Positions 38,258-48,433 of a DNA stretch of 64,000 bases are shown piece by piece. The notes under the pieces were generated by a model. It worked only from the letters and a program-made list of their open reading frames with translations. It made no database searches and had not been told where the DNA came from. Within the stretch, counting starts at the first letter, position 1; every line of letters starts with the position of its first letter. The translations under genes and the position numbers were made by a program. Source of the stretch: Chloroflexota bacterium (GTDB taxonomy: Bacteria > Chloroflexota > Anaerolineae > Anaerolineales > Anaerolineaceae); the NCBI GenBank assembly GCA_012522475.1, contig JAAYKH010000061.1:1-64000 (forward strand), given 5' to 3'.

Positions 38258-39322
38258 ATGGAACCTACAACGATAATTCCAATCGATGGTAACCAGAACC
38301 CTAAGGCAATAATCACTCGGGTGCAGCGTGCCGCCAGTAAGAATCCAGTTGTTTCCTACTTGGCAAGCCTCAACAGCAAAGACAGCCGTCGTGTGCAAAA
38401 GACCGCGCTGGATCAAATCGCTTCTGCATTATCAAATCATCGAATAGAAGACAGCCTTGAGTTTCCCTGGGAACAATTGGATTATGGAGCGATGACAGCC
38501 ATAAAAGCCTGGCTGAATGCTAAATATGCACCGGCAACGGTAAACCGCTACCTCTGTGCAGTTCGCAGGGTGCTTAAAGAGGCCTGGCGCCAGGCTTTAA
38601 TTAGCGCAGAGGCGTATCAACGCGATACGGACGTCCGTTCGGTATCCGCTCAAAGGCTCCCTACCGGTCGTGAATTAGAAACTGATGAAATAAAAAGCCT
38701 CATCCGGGCCTGTTTGGATGATAAGGAAAACCCGACCCTGGGATTACGGGATGCAGCGATAATCAGCTTAATGTACTCTTCCGGGCTGCGCCGTGCCGAG
38801 GTGGTCATTCTCGATTTGGAAGATTTTGATTCTAATAAACAACTTTTGCGAGTTATTGGCAAGCGTAATAAAGAGCGGTTTGCATTTCTCGCCAGCGGCG
38901 CTGTGCGTGCCTTAGAAAGATGGGTTGAAGTGCGGGGCAAGCAACCTGGGCCGCTATTCTACGCTGTTAATAAATCTGGAAAGATCGTCCGATTCAGAAA
39001 AGAACGCCTTTCATCAGCAGAGAAACATAATGGATTAATTCCAAATGAAATTGTTGCTCGGTTAAGCGACCAGACCATCTACTACCTGATCGAAAAGCGA
39101 GCTTTGCAAGCTGGGTTGGTTAACAAAACCACCCCGCATGATATGCGGCGCACTTTCGTAAGCGACCTTTTAGATGCTGGCGGTGACCTTTCAACTGTTT
39201 CAAAAATGGCAGGTCATGAAGACCCAAGCACAACCATGCGGTATGACAGACGCCCTACCAGGGTCATGCAAGAAGCCGTAGAAAAATTAGATGTCCCCTA
39301 CCCTCTTGATAAAGAAGATTAA
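38258..39322 (+). CDS. Tyrosine recombinase/integrase (XerC/D-like)
   Basis: YSSGLRRAEVVILDLEDFD (catalytic Arg), TPHDMRRTFVSDLLDAG (HxxR), KMAGHEDPSTTMRYDRR (His/Tyr). Confidence 0.9.
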   Translation: MEPTTIIPIDGNQNPKAIITRVQRAASKNPVVSYLASLNSKDSRRVQKTALDQIASALSNHRIEDSLEFPWEQLDYGAMTAIKAWLNAKYAPATVNRYLCAVRRVLKEAWRQALISAEAYQRDTDVRSVSAQRLPTGRELETDEIKSLIRACLDDKENPTLGLRDAAIISLMYSSGLRRAEVVILDLEDFDSNKQLLRVIGKRNKERFAFLASGAVRALERWVEVRGKQPGPLFYAVNKSGKIVRFRKERLSSAEKHNGLIPNEIVARLSDQTIYYLIEKRALQAGLVNKTTPHDMRRTFVSDLLDAGGDLSTVSKMAGHEDPSTTMRYDRRPTRVMQEAVEKLDVPYPLDKED

Positions 39323-39449
39323 AAAATCGTTTATCGTATGAAACGAATCTGCGGAGACAATTCAGGGTTTACGTCCCGACGCAGTGTTTAAGGTTGAAAA
39401 AATCCTTTCTTGAATTATGTCAATTGTTTATCTGATATTATTTTTTAAG

Positions 39450-39478
39450 TTGAATATCTCCTAATTGTCAGTTATACT
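39450..39478 (+). promoter_or_regulatory. Sigma70-type promoter of the CopG-like regulator gene
   Basis: TTGAAT (39450-39455), 17-bp spacer, TATACT (39473-39478). Confidence 0.6.
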
Positions 39479-39480
39479 AT

Positions 39481-39511
39481 AACCATCCACTTACCATCTG
39501 TATGGATGGTT
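39481..39511 (+). promoter_or_regulatory. Inverted repeat on the predicted transcription start of the CopG-like gene (operator or leader hairpin)
   Basis: AACCATCCA-N13-TGGATGGTT, perfect 9-bp arms, followed by TTT. Confidence 0.6.
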
Positions 39512-39533
39512 TTTAGAAGATTGGAAGGTTAAA

Positions 39534-39920
39534 ATGTCGGAGACTGAAAAAATTACACTGAATATTGGCAGCGTCGATTTAGGCAGAGTAGATTTACTGG
39601 TTCAAGAGGGATTTTATTCCAGCCGGTCGGATTTTATTCGTACTGCCATTCGAAACCAACTTGAACGACAGCAAGCCGCTGTTGATTCAATCACCTCGCG
39701 TAAATCGATGGTGATCGGCACTTTAAGTTATTCGCGGCACGAGTTGGAACAAAAACGCGCTGAAAATGAGATGATCAATGTCAAAGTGATTGGCATGTTT
39801 ATTCTCACCGATGATGTAACCCCCCGATTAGCTTTAGATACGATCCAATCCGCAACAATACGCGGCGTTTTCAAAGCACCTGAAGACGTCAAAGAAGCGT
39901 TAAAAGATAGACTCCATTAA
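39534..39920 (+). CDS. CopG/NikR-like ribbon-helix-helix transcriptional regulator
   Basis: EKITLNIGSVDLGRVDLLVQEGFYSSRSDFIRTAIRNQLE; RBS GGAAGG. Confidence 0.85.
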   Translation: MSETEKITLNIGSVDLGRVDLLVQEGFYSSRSDFIRTAIRNQLERQQAAVDSITSRKSMVIGTLSYSRHELEQKRAENEMINVKVIGMFILTDDVTPRLALDTIQSATIRGVFKAPEDVKEALKDRLH

Positions 39921-39993
39921 GTTTTATCTTCTGGTAAGATTAATCGTAATTAGATATTAATCTACTTATTCACTTTTACTAGGAGGCAATCGG

Positions 39994-41811
39994 ATGAAAA
40001 AGGCAGCGTTACCACCTCGATCAGAGGTGCCAATTCATGAAACCTGGGATTTAAAGACTATTTTCCCTGATGAACGCGCTTGGCAAGTGGCAAAAGAGGC
40101 CGTTCTTGAACAAATACCCGAGTTAATCGCCTATAAGGGAAAGCTATCTCTCAGCCCTCATACACTGGCAGATTTTTTTGACCAAATTGAGAAAACCATG
40201 CGTCTTGCGTTGAAAGTCGCCGTATACGGAAACCTGTCATCTTCTGTCGATACATCTGACCAGGAAGCTCTGGCGTTGTCTGGGCAGGGTCAGAGTATGT
40301 TTATTCGTTTGCAAGCAGCCACTTCTTTTTTGGAACCAGAATTAATGGCGATAGGTTTTGTGCAGTTGCGCAAATGGATCAAACAGGAGCACCGCTTATC
40401 ATATTTAAGCCATTATATTGATGAATTAGAACGACAGACAAACCACGTAAGGTCAGGTGAAGTGGAAGAGGTTTTAGCGCTCGCCGGAGAACCCTTAGGA
40501 GCATTTTTTCGGGCGTATAACGCGCTTACCAATGCTGATTTAGCTTTTGAAAATGCAATTGATGCAAATGGCAACGTGGTAGAAGTGGGCCAAAGCAGTA
40601 TCGATAGCTTGGTCACGAACTCAGATCGCACAGTTCGGAAAACCTCATATGAAAATTACACCCAGGCATATTTAAATGTCAAAAATACCTTAGCCGCGGT
40701 TCAGGCCGGCGGAATTTACCGTGATGTCTACAATGCCCGTACACGCAATTACCAAACTTCATTGGAGGCTTCACTTGGTGCCAATAACATCCCTCTGGCT
40801 GTATTTTCTGCGCTGCTCTCCGCGTTTAAAGAAAACCTCCCTACTTGGCATCGGTACTGGAAAATTCGCAAAAAAGCCTTAGGTTACGATCAACTGCATG
40901 TCTACGATATCAAAGCCCCACTTACAACGGAAACGCCTCAAATTTCCTTTGAGCAAGCCGTAGAATGGATCTGCAGCGGCATGGCGCCTTTAGGTAAGGA
41001 ATATGTTGCGATAATGCGCAAAGGTGCCTTAGAAGATCGCTGGGTTGATCGTGCTGTTAATAGGGGCAAAAGACAAGGTGCCTTTTCAAGTGGAGCTTAC
41101 GATACCAACCCATTTCTCATGCTGAGTTACGCGGACAGTGTTTTCAGCATGAGTACGCTGGCACACGAGCTGGGACATTCAATGCACTCCTACTATACTT
41201 TTCAGTCGCAACCGTTTATCTACAGTCGTTACTCATTATTTGTGGCAGAAGTTGCCAGCAATTTTAACCAGGCAATGGTGCGCAATTATATGTTCGATAC
41301 GCAAACAGATCCGTATTTTCAACTGGCTTTAATTGAAGAGGCTATGTCGAATTTCCATCGTTACTTTTTCATCATGCCAACTTTAGCTCGCTGGGAACTT
41401 GAAGTTCATCAAAGGGCCGAGGTTGGAAAACCACTCACAGCCGACATTATGTCTGATGTGTGCGCAGAGTATTTTTCCGAGGGCTATGGCGATGATGTTG
41501 TTTATGACAGAGATCAAATCGGCATTACCTGGGCTCAATTTCAACATATGTACATGAACTTCTACGTTTACAATTATGCTACAGGGATTTCGGCTGCACA
41601 TGCGTTAGTCGACGGCATTCAACAAGGCGGACAAGAAGAAGTGGATCGCTATATTGAGTTCTTGAAAGCTGGTAGCTCAATTTACCCATTAAATGCACTA
41701 AAACTGGCGGGCGTGGACATGACCAGCCCCGACCCCGTGAATCGCGCCTTTGAAGACATGGCCCGTTACATTGACCGTCTCGAACAACTGGTTGAATCGG
41801 GCGCTATTTAA
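39994..41811 (+). CDS. pepF: Oligoendopeptidase F, M3 family
   Basis: STLAHELGHSMHSYY zinc motif HExxH, EVASNFNQAM; RBS AGGAGG. Confidence 0.93.
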   Translation: MKKAALPPRSEVPIHETWDLKTIFPDERAWQVAKEAVLEQIPELIAYKGKLSLSPHTLADFFDQIEKTMRLALKVAVYGNLSSSVDTSDQEALALSGQGQSMFIRLQAATSFLEPELMAIGFVQLRKWIKQEHRLSYLSHYIDELERQTNHVRSGEVEEVLALAGEPLGAFFRAYNALTNADLAFENAIDANGNVVEVGQSSIDSLVTNSDRTVRKTSYENYTQAYLNVKNTLAAVQAGGIYRDVYNARTRNYQTSLEASLGANNIPLAVFSALLSAFKENLPTWHRYWKIRKKALGYDQLHVYDIKAPLTTETPQISFEQAVEWICSGMAPLGKEYVAIMRKGALEDRWVDRAVNRGKRQGAFSSGAYDTNPFLMLSYADSVFSMSTLAHELGHSMHSYYTFQSQPFIYSRYSLFVAEVASNFNQAMVRNYMFDTQTDPYFQLALIEEAMSNFHRYFFIMPTLARWELEVHQRAEVGKPLTADIMSDVCAEYFSEGYGDDVVYDRDQIGITWAQFQHMYMNFYVYNYATGISAAHALVDGIQQGGQEEVDRYIEFLKAGSSIYPLNALKLAGVDMTSPDPVNRAFEDMARYIDRLEQLVESGAI

Positions 41812-41864
41812 TCTCAAAACATTAAATTCAAAAGAAGGGCGTCCATATTGGGCGCTTTCCAGGT

Positions 41865-42743
41865 TTATATCCAGTTGATTCCGGTTAATTGGCAGGACAG
41901 TTCCCAGAGCTCACAGGCCAGGTCTTCTCGCAGGGCATTTCGACTGGGCGTGTCAGGTTGGAAATCTCGATAATAAATCCCGTTGGTCAGGTCAGTTTTC
42001 GTCCGATCAGCCAGTAAGAGTAAAGTTTCTACCGGGACATCGGTAGTGGTCCCACTACGCCTGTGAAATCTCCAAACCAAATCTGAAATTCCAGGTGTGC
42101 TTTTTGAAGCAATGCCTGTATTAACCAACCCGGGGTCAAAAGCAAAGGCTTCGATGTCCTGACAGCGTCGATTTAACTCTGAAGTAAAAAGAATATTACA
42201 TAATTTTGATCGCTTATAAGCTAGCAATCCTATATATGGCCACGGGTTGACAATTCTTTTTAAGTTTATTGGTGTTCTTCGGTGTGCATAAGATGATAAA
42301 GTGATCACCCTCCCACCTTGAGCCCGTTTAAGGTATGGGAGCAACTGGTATGTTAATGTGAACGCCGCTAAATGATTAACCGCAAAAGTCATTTCAATTT
42401 GCTTATCATTGCGGCGTTTGTTCGCCAAGTAAACCCCTGCATTATTAATTAAAATATCCAGATGATTGACGTCCCACCCCTTCAGCAGTACCAGAATTTC
42501 ACTCTCCAAGCTTCTGACTTGTTGTTGGTATCCCAGGTCTGCGAGAAGGAATGCAATCTTAGCATCGGGGATTTCACTTTTTATCTTGCTCTCCGCCTGC
42601 TTATTGCGGGCTTCAGATCGACCGACTCCGATTACTAAGGCACCTTCCAACGCAAATCTGGTCGCTGCAGCCAGGCCGATACCTGATGTGGCTCCTGTAA
42701 TAAGAGCTGTTTTATCCCTCAGGGGAGCATTTTCTTTGATCAT
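41865..42743 (-). CDS. SDR family oxidoreductase (retinol dehydrogenase-like)
   Basis: ALITGATSGIGLAAATRFA, DILINNAGVY, YKRSKLCNILF catalytic YxxxK. Confidence 0.9.
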   Translation of the reverse strand: MIKENAPLRDKTALITGATSGIGLAAATRFALEGALVIGVGRSEARNKQAESKIKSEIPDAKIAFLLADLGYQQQVRSLESEILVLLKGWDVNHLDILINNAGVYLANKRRNDKQIEMTFAVNHLAAFTLTYQLLPYLKRAQGGRVITLSSYAHRRTPINLKRIVNPWPYIGLLAYKRSKLCNILFTSELNRRCQDIEAFAFDPGLVNTGIASKSTPGISDLVWRFHRRSGTTTDVPVETLLLLADRTKTDLTNGIYYRDFQPDTPSRNALREDLACELWELSCQLTGINWI

Positions 42744-42877
42744 AAGTCGCTTTTCTAGGGTAAGTGGATGAATTCTCGTCGATAGATTATAACAGATAGT
42801 GTATTGCTAATCATAAACTACAATTGCAGCATAAAGCTTATAGATTCTATTCTGAAAAACGGAAGGAAAGGATTGTT

Positions 42878-43297
42878 ATGACCCCAAAGACATTTCGATA
42901 TGACCGCTTAATAAAAGGTGAAGACCTAAACCATCACCGCACATTATTTGCCGGGCGTTGTGCAGAGTGGTTTGTTGAAGCCGGCTTTATTGCTGCAGCC
43001 AGCATGCTGTCGGCCAGCAACATTGTCTGCATAAAAATTCATGGGATGACGTTTACCAAGCCATTAAAATCCGGCGACATAGCCAGTTTTGAAAGTAAGG
43101 TCATCTTTACAGGCCGCACTTCTCTAAAAGTTTATGTAACATTAAAAGAACACAACCAGGATGAGACGATTTTAGAGGGCTTCATCACCTTTGTCTATGT
43201 CGATGACGCAGGGCATGCGCAACCACACGGCCTTTCAATTGAACTGACTGACCCTGAGGACGTTGCCCTCAATCAACGCGCGGCAAATTTGCGCTGA
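42878..43297 (+). CDS. Acyl-CoA thioesterase / hotdog-fold protein
   Basis: DLNHHRTLFAGRCAEWFVEAGFIAAASML...VCIKIHGMTFTKPLKSGDIASFESKV; RBS GGAAGGAAAG. Confidence 0.82.
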   Translation: MTPKTFRYDRLIKGEDLNHHRTLFAGRCAEWFVEAGFIAAASMLSASNIVCIKIHGMTFTKPLKSGDIASFESKVIFTGRTSLKVYVTLKEHNQDETILEGFITFVYVDDAGHAQPHGLSIELTDPEDVALNQRAANLR

Positions 43298-43312
43298 TAA
43301 ACCTGTCTCACA

Positions 43313-44266
43313 TCATTTATCTTCTCGCATGTACGAAACGCTTAACGCGGCTGGAGCGCCCAGGCGCTTACTGAGCGTTTCCCACCAGGTCATTACAACC
43401 AGTACAAGGATTGTAGCCAAATATGGGAACATGTTTAAAAAAGACGACGGGATGGTCGCTCCAATCGCTTGAAGGCGAAATTGGATGGCATTGATACCGC
43501 CGAATAGGATTGCGCCAAACACAGCCCGGGCAGGGTTCCACATGGCGAAAATGACCAGAGCGATCACAATCCAACCCCGCCCACCGGTGATATTATCTGT
43601 CCAGCCGGGCGTATAAGAAAGTGAAAGATGTGCCCCTCCCAGTCCGATGAGCATACCTCCAATGATCGTATATAAATAACGTGTTTTAACAACATTGATG
43701 CCCATTGCTTCTGCTGTAATGGGGTTTTCACCTACAGCTCGCAAATTTAGCCCATTTTTTGTCTTATACAGGAAGTACCATGCCAGAGGAACAATTAAAT
43801 AGGCTGCATAAGTCAAGATATCCTGATTAAATAGTGCGCCAAGTATCGGCACATTGCTCAAAACAGGAATCGGCTGGGCAATTAATCGAGGTCCCGAAAT
43901 GCCTGCTAAATTGAAGCTATTTTCTTTTGGGCCTAAACGCTGTCCTAAGAACGAAGCCAACCCCGTGCCAAAGAGGGTTATACTCAACCCGCTAACCACT
44001 TGATTGGCTCGCATGGTAACGCTCAGAAAGGCATGCAGTGCGCCCAACAGTCCGCCCACAATTACCCCAACCAGAAAACCAAGCCAAAGATATCCCGAAT
44101 GATAGGCCACAGCAAAACCAGACGCAGCGCTTAGTAACATCGTCCCTTCAACACCAAGGTTGAGTATCCCCGAATTTTCAGTGTATATTTCACCAATTGT
44201 GGCATAAACTAACGATGTGCCCGCACGCAGGGTGATCGCTAAAATTGTAGTAATTAATGGGATCAT
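43313..44266 (-). CDS. ABC transporter permease (BMP/nucleoside-type)
   Basis: LVYATIGEIYTENSGILNLGVEGTMLLSA..., RAVGENPITAEAMGINV. Confidence 0.9.
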   Translation of the reverse strand: MIPLITTILAITLRAGTSLVYATIGEIYTENSGILNLGVEGTMLLSAASGFAVAYHSGYLWLGFLVGVIVGGLLGALHAFLSVTMRANQVVSGLSITLFGTGLASFLGQRLGPKENSFNLAGISGPRLIAQPIPVLSNVPILGALFNQDILTYAAYLIVPLAWYFLYKTKNGLNLRAVGENPITAEAMGINVVKTRYLYTIIGGMLIGLGGAHLSLSYTPGWTDNITGGRGWIVIALVIFAMWNPARAVFGAILFGGINAIQFRLQAIGATIPSSFLNMFPYLATILVLVVMTWWETLSKRLGAPAALSVSYMREDK

Positions 44267-44271
44267 ACTTT

Positions 44272-45366
44272 TTATGCCTCCGATTCCCTTTCTTTCGACG
44301 GGGGTGTATCAGGTCGGATAATTTTTAGCCGATATTCGGTGAACAAAGACCCGGCCAGCATTGGGAAAAGAATTAATCCCTGCAGAACCAGCCCTACTGC
44401 AGCAGGCAATCCCATCGTTATTTGCACCTGGTCGCCACCAACCAAAAGTGCAGCCATCATTATTGCAACAAAGATCACAGCAATAGGGTTAAGTTGCGCT
44501 AACCAGGCAACAATAATCGCTGTATATCCATGTCCAACAGCGAGCCCGGCCTGTAAACGCCTGGAAATACCGGTGACTTCACTGGCACCCCCAAGCCCAC
44601 TGATCGCCCCGGAAAGCAATAATGCGACAACAATGTTTTTAGAGATCTTAATACCTAAATATTTGGCGGTTGTTTTGTTTTCCCCAATAACTTTTAACTC
44701 AAAACCCCACCGTGTACGATTTAATATAAACCATAAAATCAGCGCTGCAATCAACGCAAAGATCATTCCGAAGTGAACTCTACCAAAAATTCTTGGCAAC
44801 CAGGCCTCTTCAGGAAATCGGGCTGTTCCAGGAAAACCGAACCCCAGTGGGTCACGCCAAGGCCCATAATAGAGGTAAGAGGCAAAAAGGACAGCGACAT
44901 AATTGAGCATCAACGTGGTTAAGCTTTCATTGATACCCAAATATGCGTTTAAGGCTGCTGGTATGCCGGCCCACAAAGCGCCAGCAAGCATCCCGCCAAC
45001 GAGGGCCATCGGTAGCACCAACCACGAAGGAATTATTTCACTGAAAAATAATGCAATACCTGCACCAGCGATCCCGCCAAAAACAAATTGGCCTTCTGCA
45101 CCAATATTCCAAAATCGCATCCTAAAAGCTATTGCTACGCCAAGACCTGTCAACATCAAAGGCGTTGCTTTCACAAGCGTTTCAGAGAGGGCATGCATCG
45201 ACCCAAAGGCTCCCTTTATCATCGCTGCATAGGTTGTAATGGGATTAACCCCTGTAATCAGCAGGAGTATCGAACCCAATATTAACGCGGAAACGAAGGA
45301 AGCGATCGGAACAATGTAAATCGCTTTGCGTGAGACACTTTTCCTTTTTTCAATAACCATGCGCAT
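44272..45366 (-). CDS. ABC transporter permease (BMP/nucleoside-type)
   Basis: TLVKATPLMLTGLGVAIAFRMRFWNIGAEGQFVFGG, GFELKVIGENKTTAKYLGI. Confidence 0.9.
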   Translation of the reverse strand: MRMVIEKRKSVSRKAIYIVPIASFVSALILGSILLLITGVNPITTYAAMIKGAFGSMHALSETLVKATPLMLTGLGVAIAFRMRFWNIGAEGQFVFGGIAGAGIALFFSEIIPSWLVLPMALVGGMLAGALWAGIPAALNAYLGINESLTTLMLNYVAVLFASYLYYGPWRDPLGFGFPGTARFPEEAWLPRIFGRVHFGMIFALIAALILWFILNRTRWGFELKVIGENKTTAKYLGIKISKNIVVALLLSGAISGLGGASEVTGISRRLQAGLAVGHGYTAIIVAWLAQLNPIAVIFVAIMMAALLVGGDQVQITMGLPAAVGLVLQGLILFPMLAGSLFTEYRLKIIRPDTPPSKERESEA

Positions 45367-45372
45367 ACGCTT

Positions 45373-46941
45373 CTACTCCGTTGATGATTCTGATTTTTCA
45401 AAAACGTCATTTGTTAATTCTTCCAGAGGAATGCCTGCCATCATCAAGCCCATCATTTCAATATCGGCATCTTCAGATTTAATCGTCCCCATGATTTTCC
45501 CTTCGAACATTACAGCAATTCTATCTGCAATTGAAGTTAATTCATCCAAATCTTCTGAGATTAATAAGATGCCAATACCTTTGCTGCGTTGTTCGAGAAG
45601 TAGATTGCGCACTGTTTCGGTTGCCCCGACATCCAATCCACGTGAAGGATACATCGCTACAAGCAAGTTGTTACAGGCATCAATTTCTCGTGCTAAAATT
45701 GTCTTTTGAATATTCCCCCCTGATAGGAATTTGACTCTGGTTTTAGGTGTGGGCGTTGCAATGCGAAAAGAATCGATTAGGCGTTTTGCAAAATCAATAA
45801 TCCGGTTTGGTCTGATGAATCCTTTGGAACTGAGGGGTTCATCTCGGTAACCTTTCATTATCAGATTCTCAGAAATATCCATATTTCCAGCAATTCCCAT
45901 CCCGATCCTGTCCGCTGGAATAAAACTGATACCCGCTTTAATCATGCCCAAAGGGTCTTTGCCGGTACAATCTCTGTCAGCTATCAGGATTTTCCCCTCT
46001 GTTGGTTTCCGCAAACCAGTGATTACCTCAGCCAACTGGTCTTGCCCATTGCCAGCCACACCAGCAATCCCAAAAATCTCCCCGGCCCGAACAACCATTG
46101 AAAGATCCTCTAATGCCGACAGGCCTTTATCGTCTTTTGCGGAAATATGACACAACTCAATAACCGTTTCTCCCGGCTCTTGCATCTCTTTTTCCAACCT
46201 GAACAAAACATTACGTCCGACCATGAGACGAGCCAATTCTTGTGGTGTGGTTTCAGATGTTTTCAAAGTTGCTTTCAATTTCCCATTTTGAAGCACCGCG
46301 ACTCGTTCAGAAAACACCATCACTTCATCCATTTTATGAGTAATAAAAATAGCAGATTTACCTTCGGACGTCATGACTTTTAATACATCATGCAACTCCA
46401 GTGACTCTTGAGGGGTTAGCACAGCAGTTGGCTCGTCTAAAATGAGAATTTCTGCACCTCGATAGACCATTTTTAAGATCTCTACCCTTTGTTGTTCTCC
46501 CACAGTTAATTGCCATACGTAGGCATTCGGATCAACTTTCAGCCGATACTGCTCTGATAACGCTCTAATTCGGTTTGAAATTTTGCGCATGTCCGGGACA
46601 AAAGGCAAAGAAGTCATTCCCAAAACAATATTTTCTGCGACGGTCATCCTGGGGATAAGCATAAAATTTTGATGAACCATGCCGATGCCCAATTCGGCAG
46701 CATCACTGGGGAAATTTATCTGCACTGGCTCACCGCGCACATAAATTTCACCATCATCCTGCCTGTACAAGCCGATTAAAATATTCATTAGCGTGCTCTT
46801 ACCTGCACCGTTTTCACCAAGAAGTGCCAGCACCTCGCCATCAAATAAGGTCAGATCAACGCCACTATTGGCAATCACGCCGGGAAAATGTTTTGTGATT
46901 CCCCGCATTTCGAGGATGATTTTCGACGATTGAGGATTCAT
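45373..46941 (-). CDS. ABC transporter ATP-binding protein, duplicated (BMP/nucleoside-type)
   Basis: ALLGENGAGKSTLMNILIGLYR, LTVGEQQRVEILK, second half FLSGGNIQKTILAREI. Confidence 0.92.
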   Translation of the reverse strand: MNPQSSKIILEMRGITKHFPGVIANSGVDLTLFDGEVLALLGENGAGKSTLMNILIGLYRQDDGEIYVRGEPVQINFPSDAAELGIGMVHQNFMLIPRMTVAENIVLGMTSLPFVPDMRKISNRIRALSEQYRLKVDPNAYVWQLTVGEQQRVEILKMVYRGAEILILDEPTAVLTPQESLELHDVLKVMTSEGKSAIFITHKMDEVMVFSERVAVLQNGKLKATLKTSETTPQELARLMVGRNVLFRLEKEMQEPGETVIELCHISAKDDKGLSALEDLSMVVRAGEIFGIAGVAGNGQDQLAEVITGLRKPTEGKILIADRDCTGKDPLGMIKAGISFIPADRIGMGIAGNMDISENLIMKGYRDEPLSSKGFIRPNRIIDFAKRLIDSFRIATPTPKTRVKFLSGGNIQKTILAREIDACNNLLVAMYPSRGLDVGATETVRNLLLEQRSKGIGILLISEDLDELTSIADRIAVMFEGKIMGTIKSEDADIEMMGLMMAGIPLEELTNDVFEKSESSTE

Positions 46942-46980
46942 GGTAAACAAAACCTTCTCAATATCAGTGTAATTTAAAAT

Positions 46981-47006
46981 AGGGGTAAAGCCAGGGCTTT
47001 ACCCCT
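46981..47006. terminator. Intercistronic hairpin between the BMP lipoprotein and ATPase genes
   Basis: AGGGGTAAAGCC-AG-GGCTTTACCCCT, perfect 12-bp stem. Confidence 0.75.
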
Positions 47007-47021
47007 TTGTAAGTAAAAACT

Positions 47022-48143
47022 CTAATTGATTTCGCCGATCACGCCCTCAACGAACCAGTCTAAACTTAGCATTTCACCGTCAGTAAGGCATTCTCCTTCA
47101 ACAACCCGTAACTCACCAGATTGATCGTAGATCGGGCCACAGAAAACGTCTTCACCCAGGTCTAACAAAGCTTTTGCAGCGTCAACCATTGCGATCACTT
47201 CTTCCGGCACTAATGGGCTATATTCAGCCAAACCAACGATGCCATCAGCGACAGGGCCCCAGTATTCAACCGGTTTCCAGGTTCCGTTCATTGCTTTTGT
47301 GACGGTATCAATATAGTAGCCGCCAAAATTCCAGATTGCACTGGTCAGCACTGAATCGCCCACAAATTTCCGGGCATCTGAATGGTAACCAATACTCATC
47401 GCTCCTGCTTCCGCGGCTGCTTTTTGAGGTTCGGTTGTATCCTGATGTTGGGCAATTACATCGGCACCCTGATCGAGCAGGGCAACGGCTGCTTCTCGTT
47501 CCACAACCGGGTCGAACCAGGTGTTTGTCCACACAACAGAAACTGTGGCGTCAGGGTTTATCGAGCGCACCCCCAAAGTGAAGGCATCAATACCTCGAAT
47601 TACCTCAGGAATCGGGTAAGCTGCTACATAACCGATTTTATTGGTTTTTGTCATTGCTCCGGCAACAATTCCTGACAAGTATCGCGGCTGATAGATACGT
47701 CCAAAATAGGTACCCATGTTGTCGCGAGTTAAATAGCCCGAACAGTGTTCAAAAATGATTTCAGGATAGTCTTCTGCAACTTCGTACATGGGGTCCATAA
47801 AACCGAAAGAGGTTGCAAAAATCATATCGTAGCCCTTTTGGGCAAAATCACGTAAAACACGTTCCGTATCGGCACCTTCTTCTACATTTTCAACGTATGC
47901 TGTGTGGATTGCATCCCCAAATTTTTCTTCAAGTGCTAGTCTCCCCTGATCATGCTCAAAGGACCATCCTAAATCAACTGGAGCGCCAACATAGATGAAA
48001 CCGACTTTAAATGGTTCTTGAGCAGCTTCCTCAGGTTCTTCAACTTCTACGGGCTCTACAACAGACGGTTTTTTGGCGCAGCCAATTAATAACAACGATA
48101 CAATGAGCAGAATTGAAATTATTGACCAGATTTGCTTCTTCAT
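47022..48143 (-). CDS. BMP family substrate-binding lipoprotein
   Basis: Lipobox LIGC; FKVGFIYVGAPVDLGWSFEHDQGRLALEEKFGD..., GYVAAYPIPEVIRGIDAFTLGVRSINP. Confidence 0.92.
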   Translation of the reverse strand: MKKQIWSIISILLIVSLLLIGCAKKPSVVEPVEVEEPEEAAQEPFKVGFIYVGAPVDLGWSFEHDQGRLALEEKFGDAIHTAYVENVEEGADTERVLRDFAQKGYDMIFATSFGFMDPMYEVAEDYPEIIFEHCSGYLTRDNMGTYFGRIYQPRYLSGIVAGAMTKTNKIGYVAAYPIPEVIRGIDAFTLGVRSINPDATVSVVWTNTWFDPVVEREAAVALLDQGADVIAQHQDTTEPQKAAAEAGAMSIGYHSDARKFVGDSVLTSAIWNFGGYYIDTVTKAMNGTWKPVEYWGPVADGIVGLAEYSPLVPEEVIAMVDAAKALLDLGEDVFCGPIYDQSGELRVVEGECLTDGEMLSLDWFVEGVIGEIN

Positions 48144-48433
48144 TTTATTTTCTCCTTACTTATCCTCAAAAACTTCCAATAAATTAATAAATTGACAACT
48201 GTTTATAATTTATCCAATCACCTCCTTGTCATTTTATTAAAGATTTTACTACTAGTTTACACCTTTACTAAAAGTCGTTCTTTAACTGTTCGTTAAAAAT
48301 TGATGGGATAACAGCGCTTTCAGGAATGCAACATAGCATTTAGCTATCTTTGTTGCTATTATAATTTATATTTCCGTAAAATAGCGTCATTGAATCGTAA
48401 AAAAATCTCATTAAAAATATTTAGGAAAACAAG

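Noticed and set aside
44339-45285. Plus-strand ORFs 44339..44776, 44903..45232 and 45088..45285
   Set aside because: Antisense to the BMP-type permease gene.
48281-48297. Short inverted repeat TTTAAC-TGTTC-GTTAAA upstream of the BMP gene
   Set aside because: Only 6-bp AT-rich arms about 140 bp from the start codon; too weak to call an operator.
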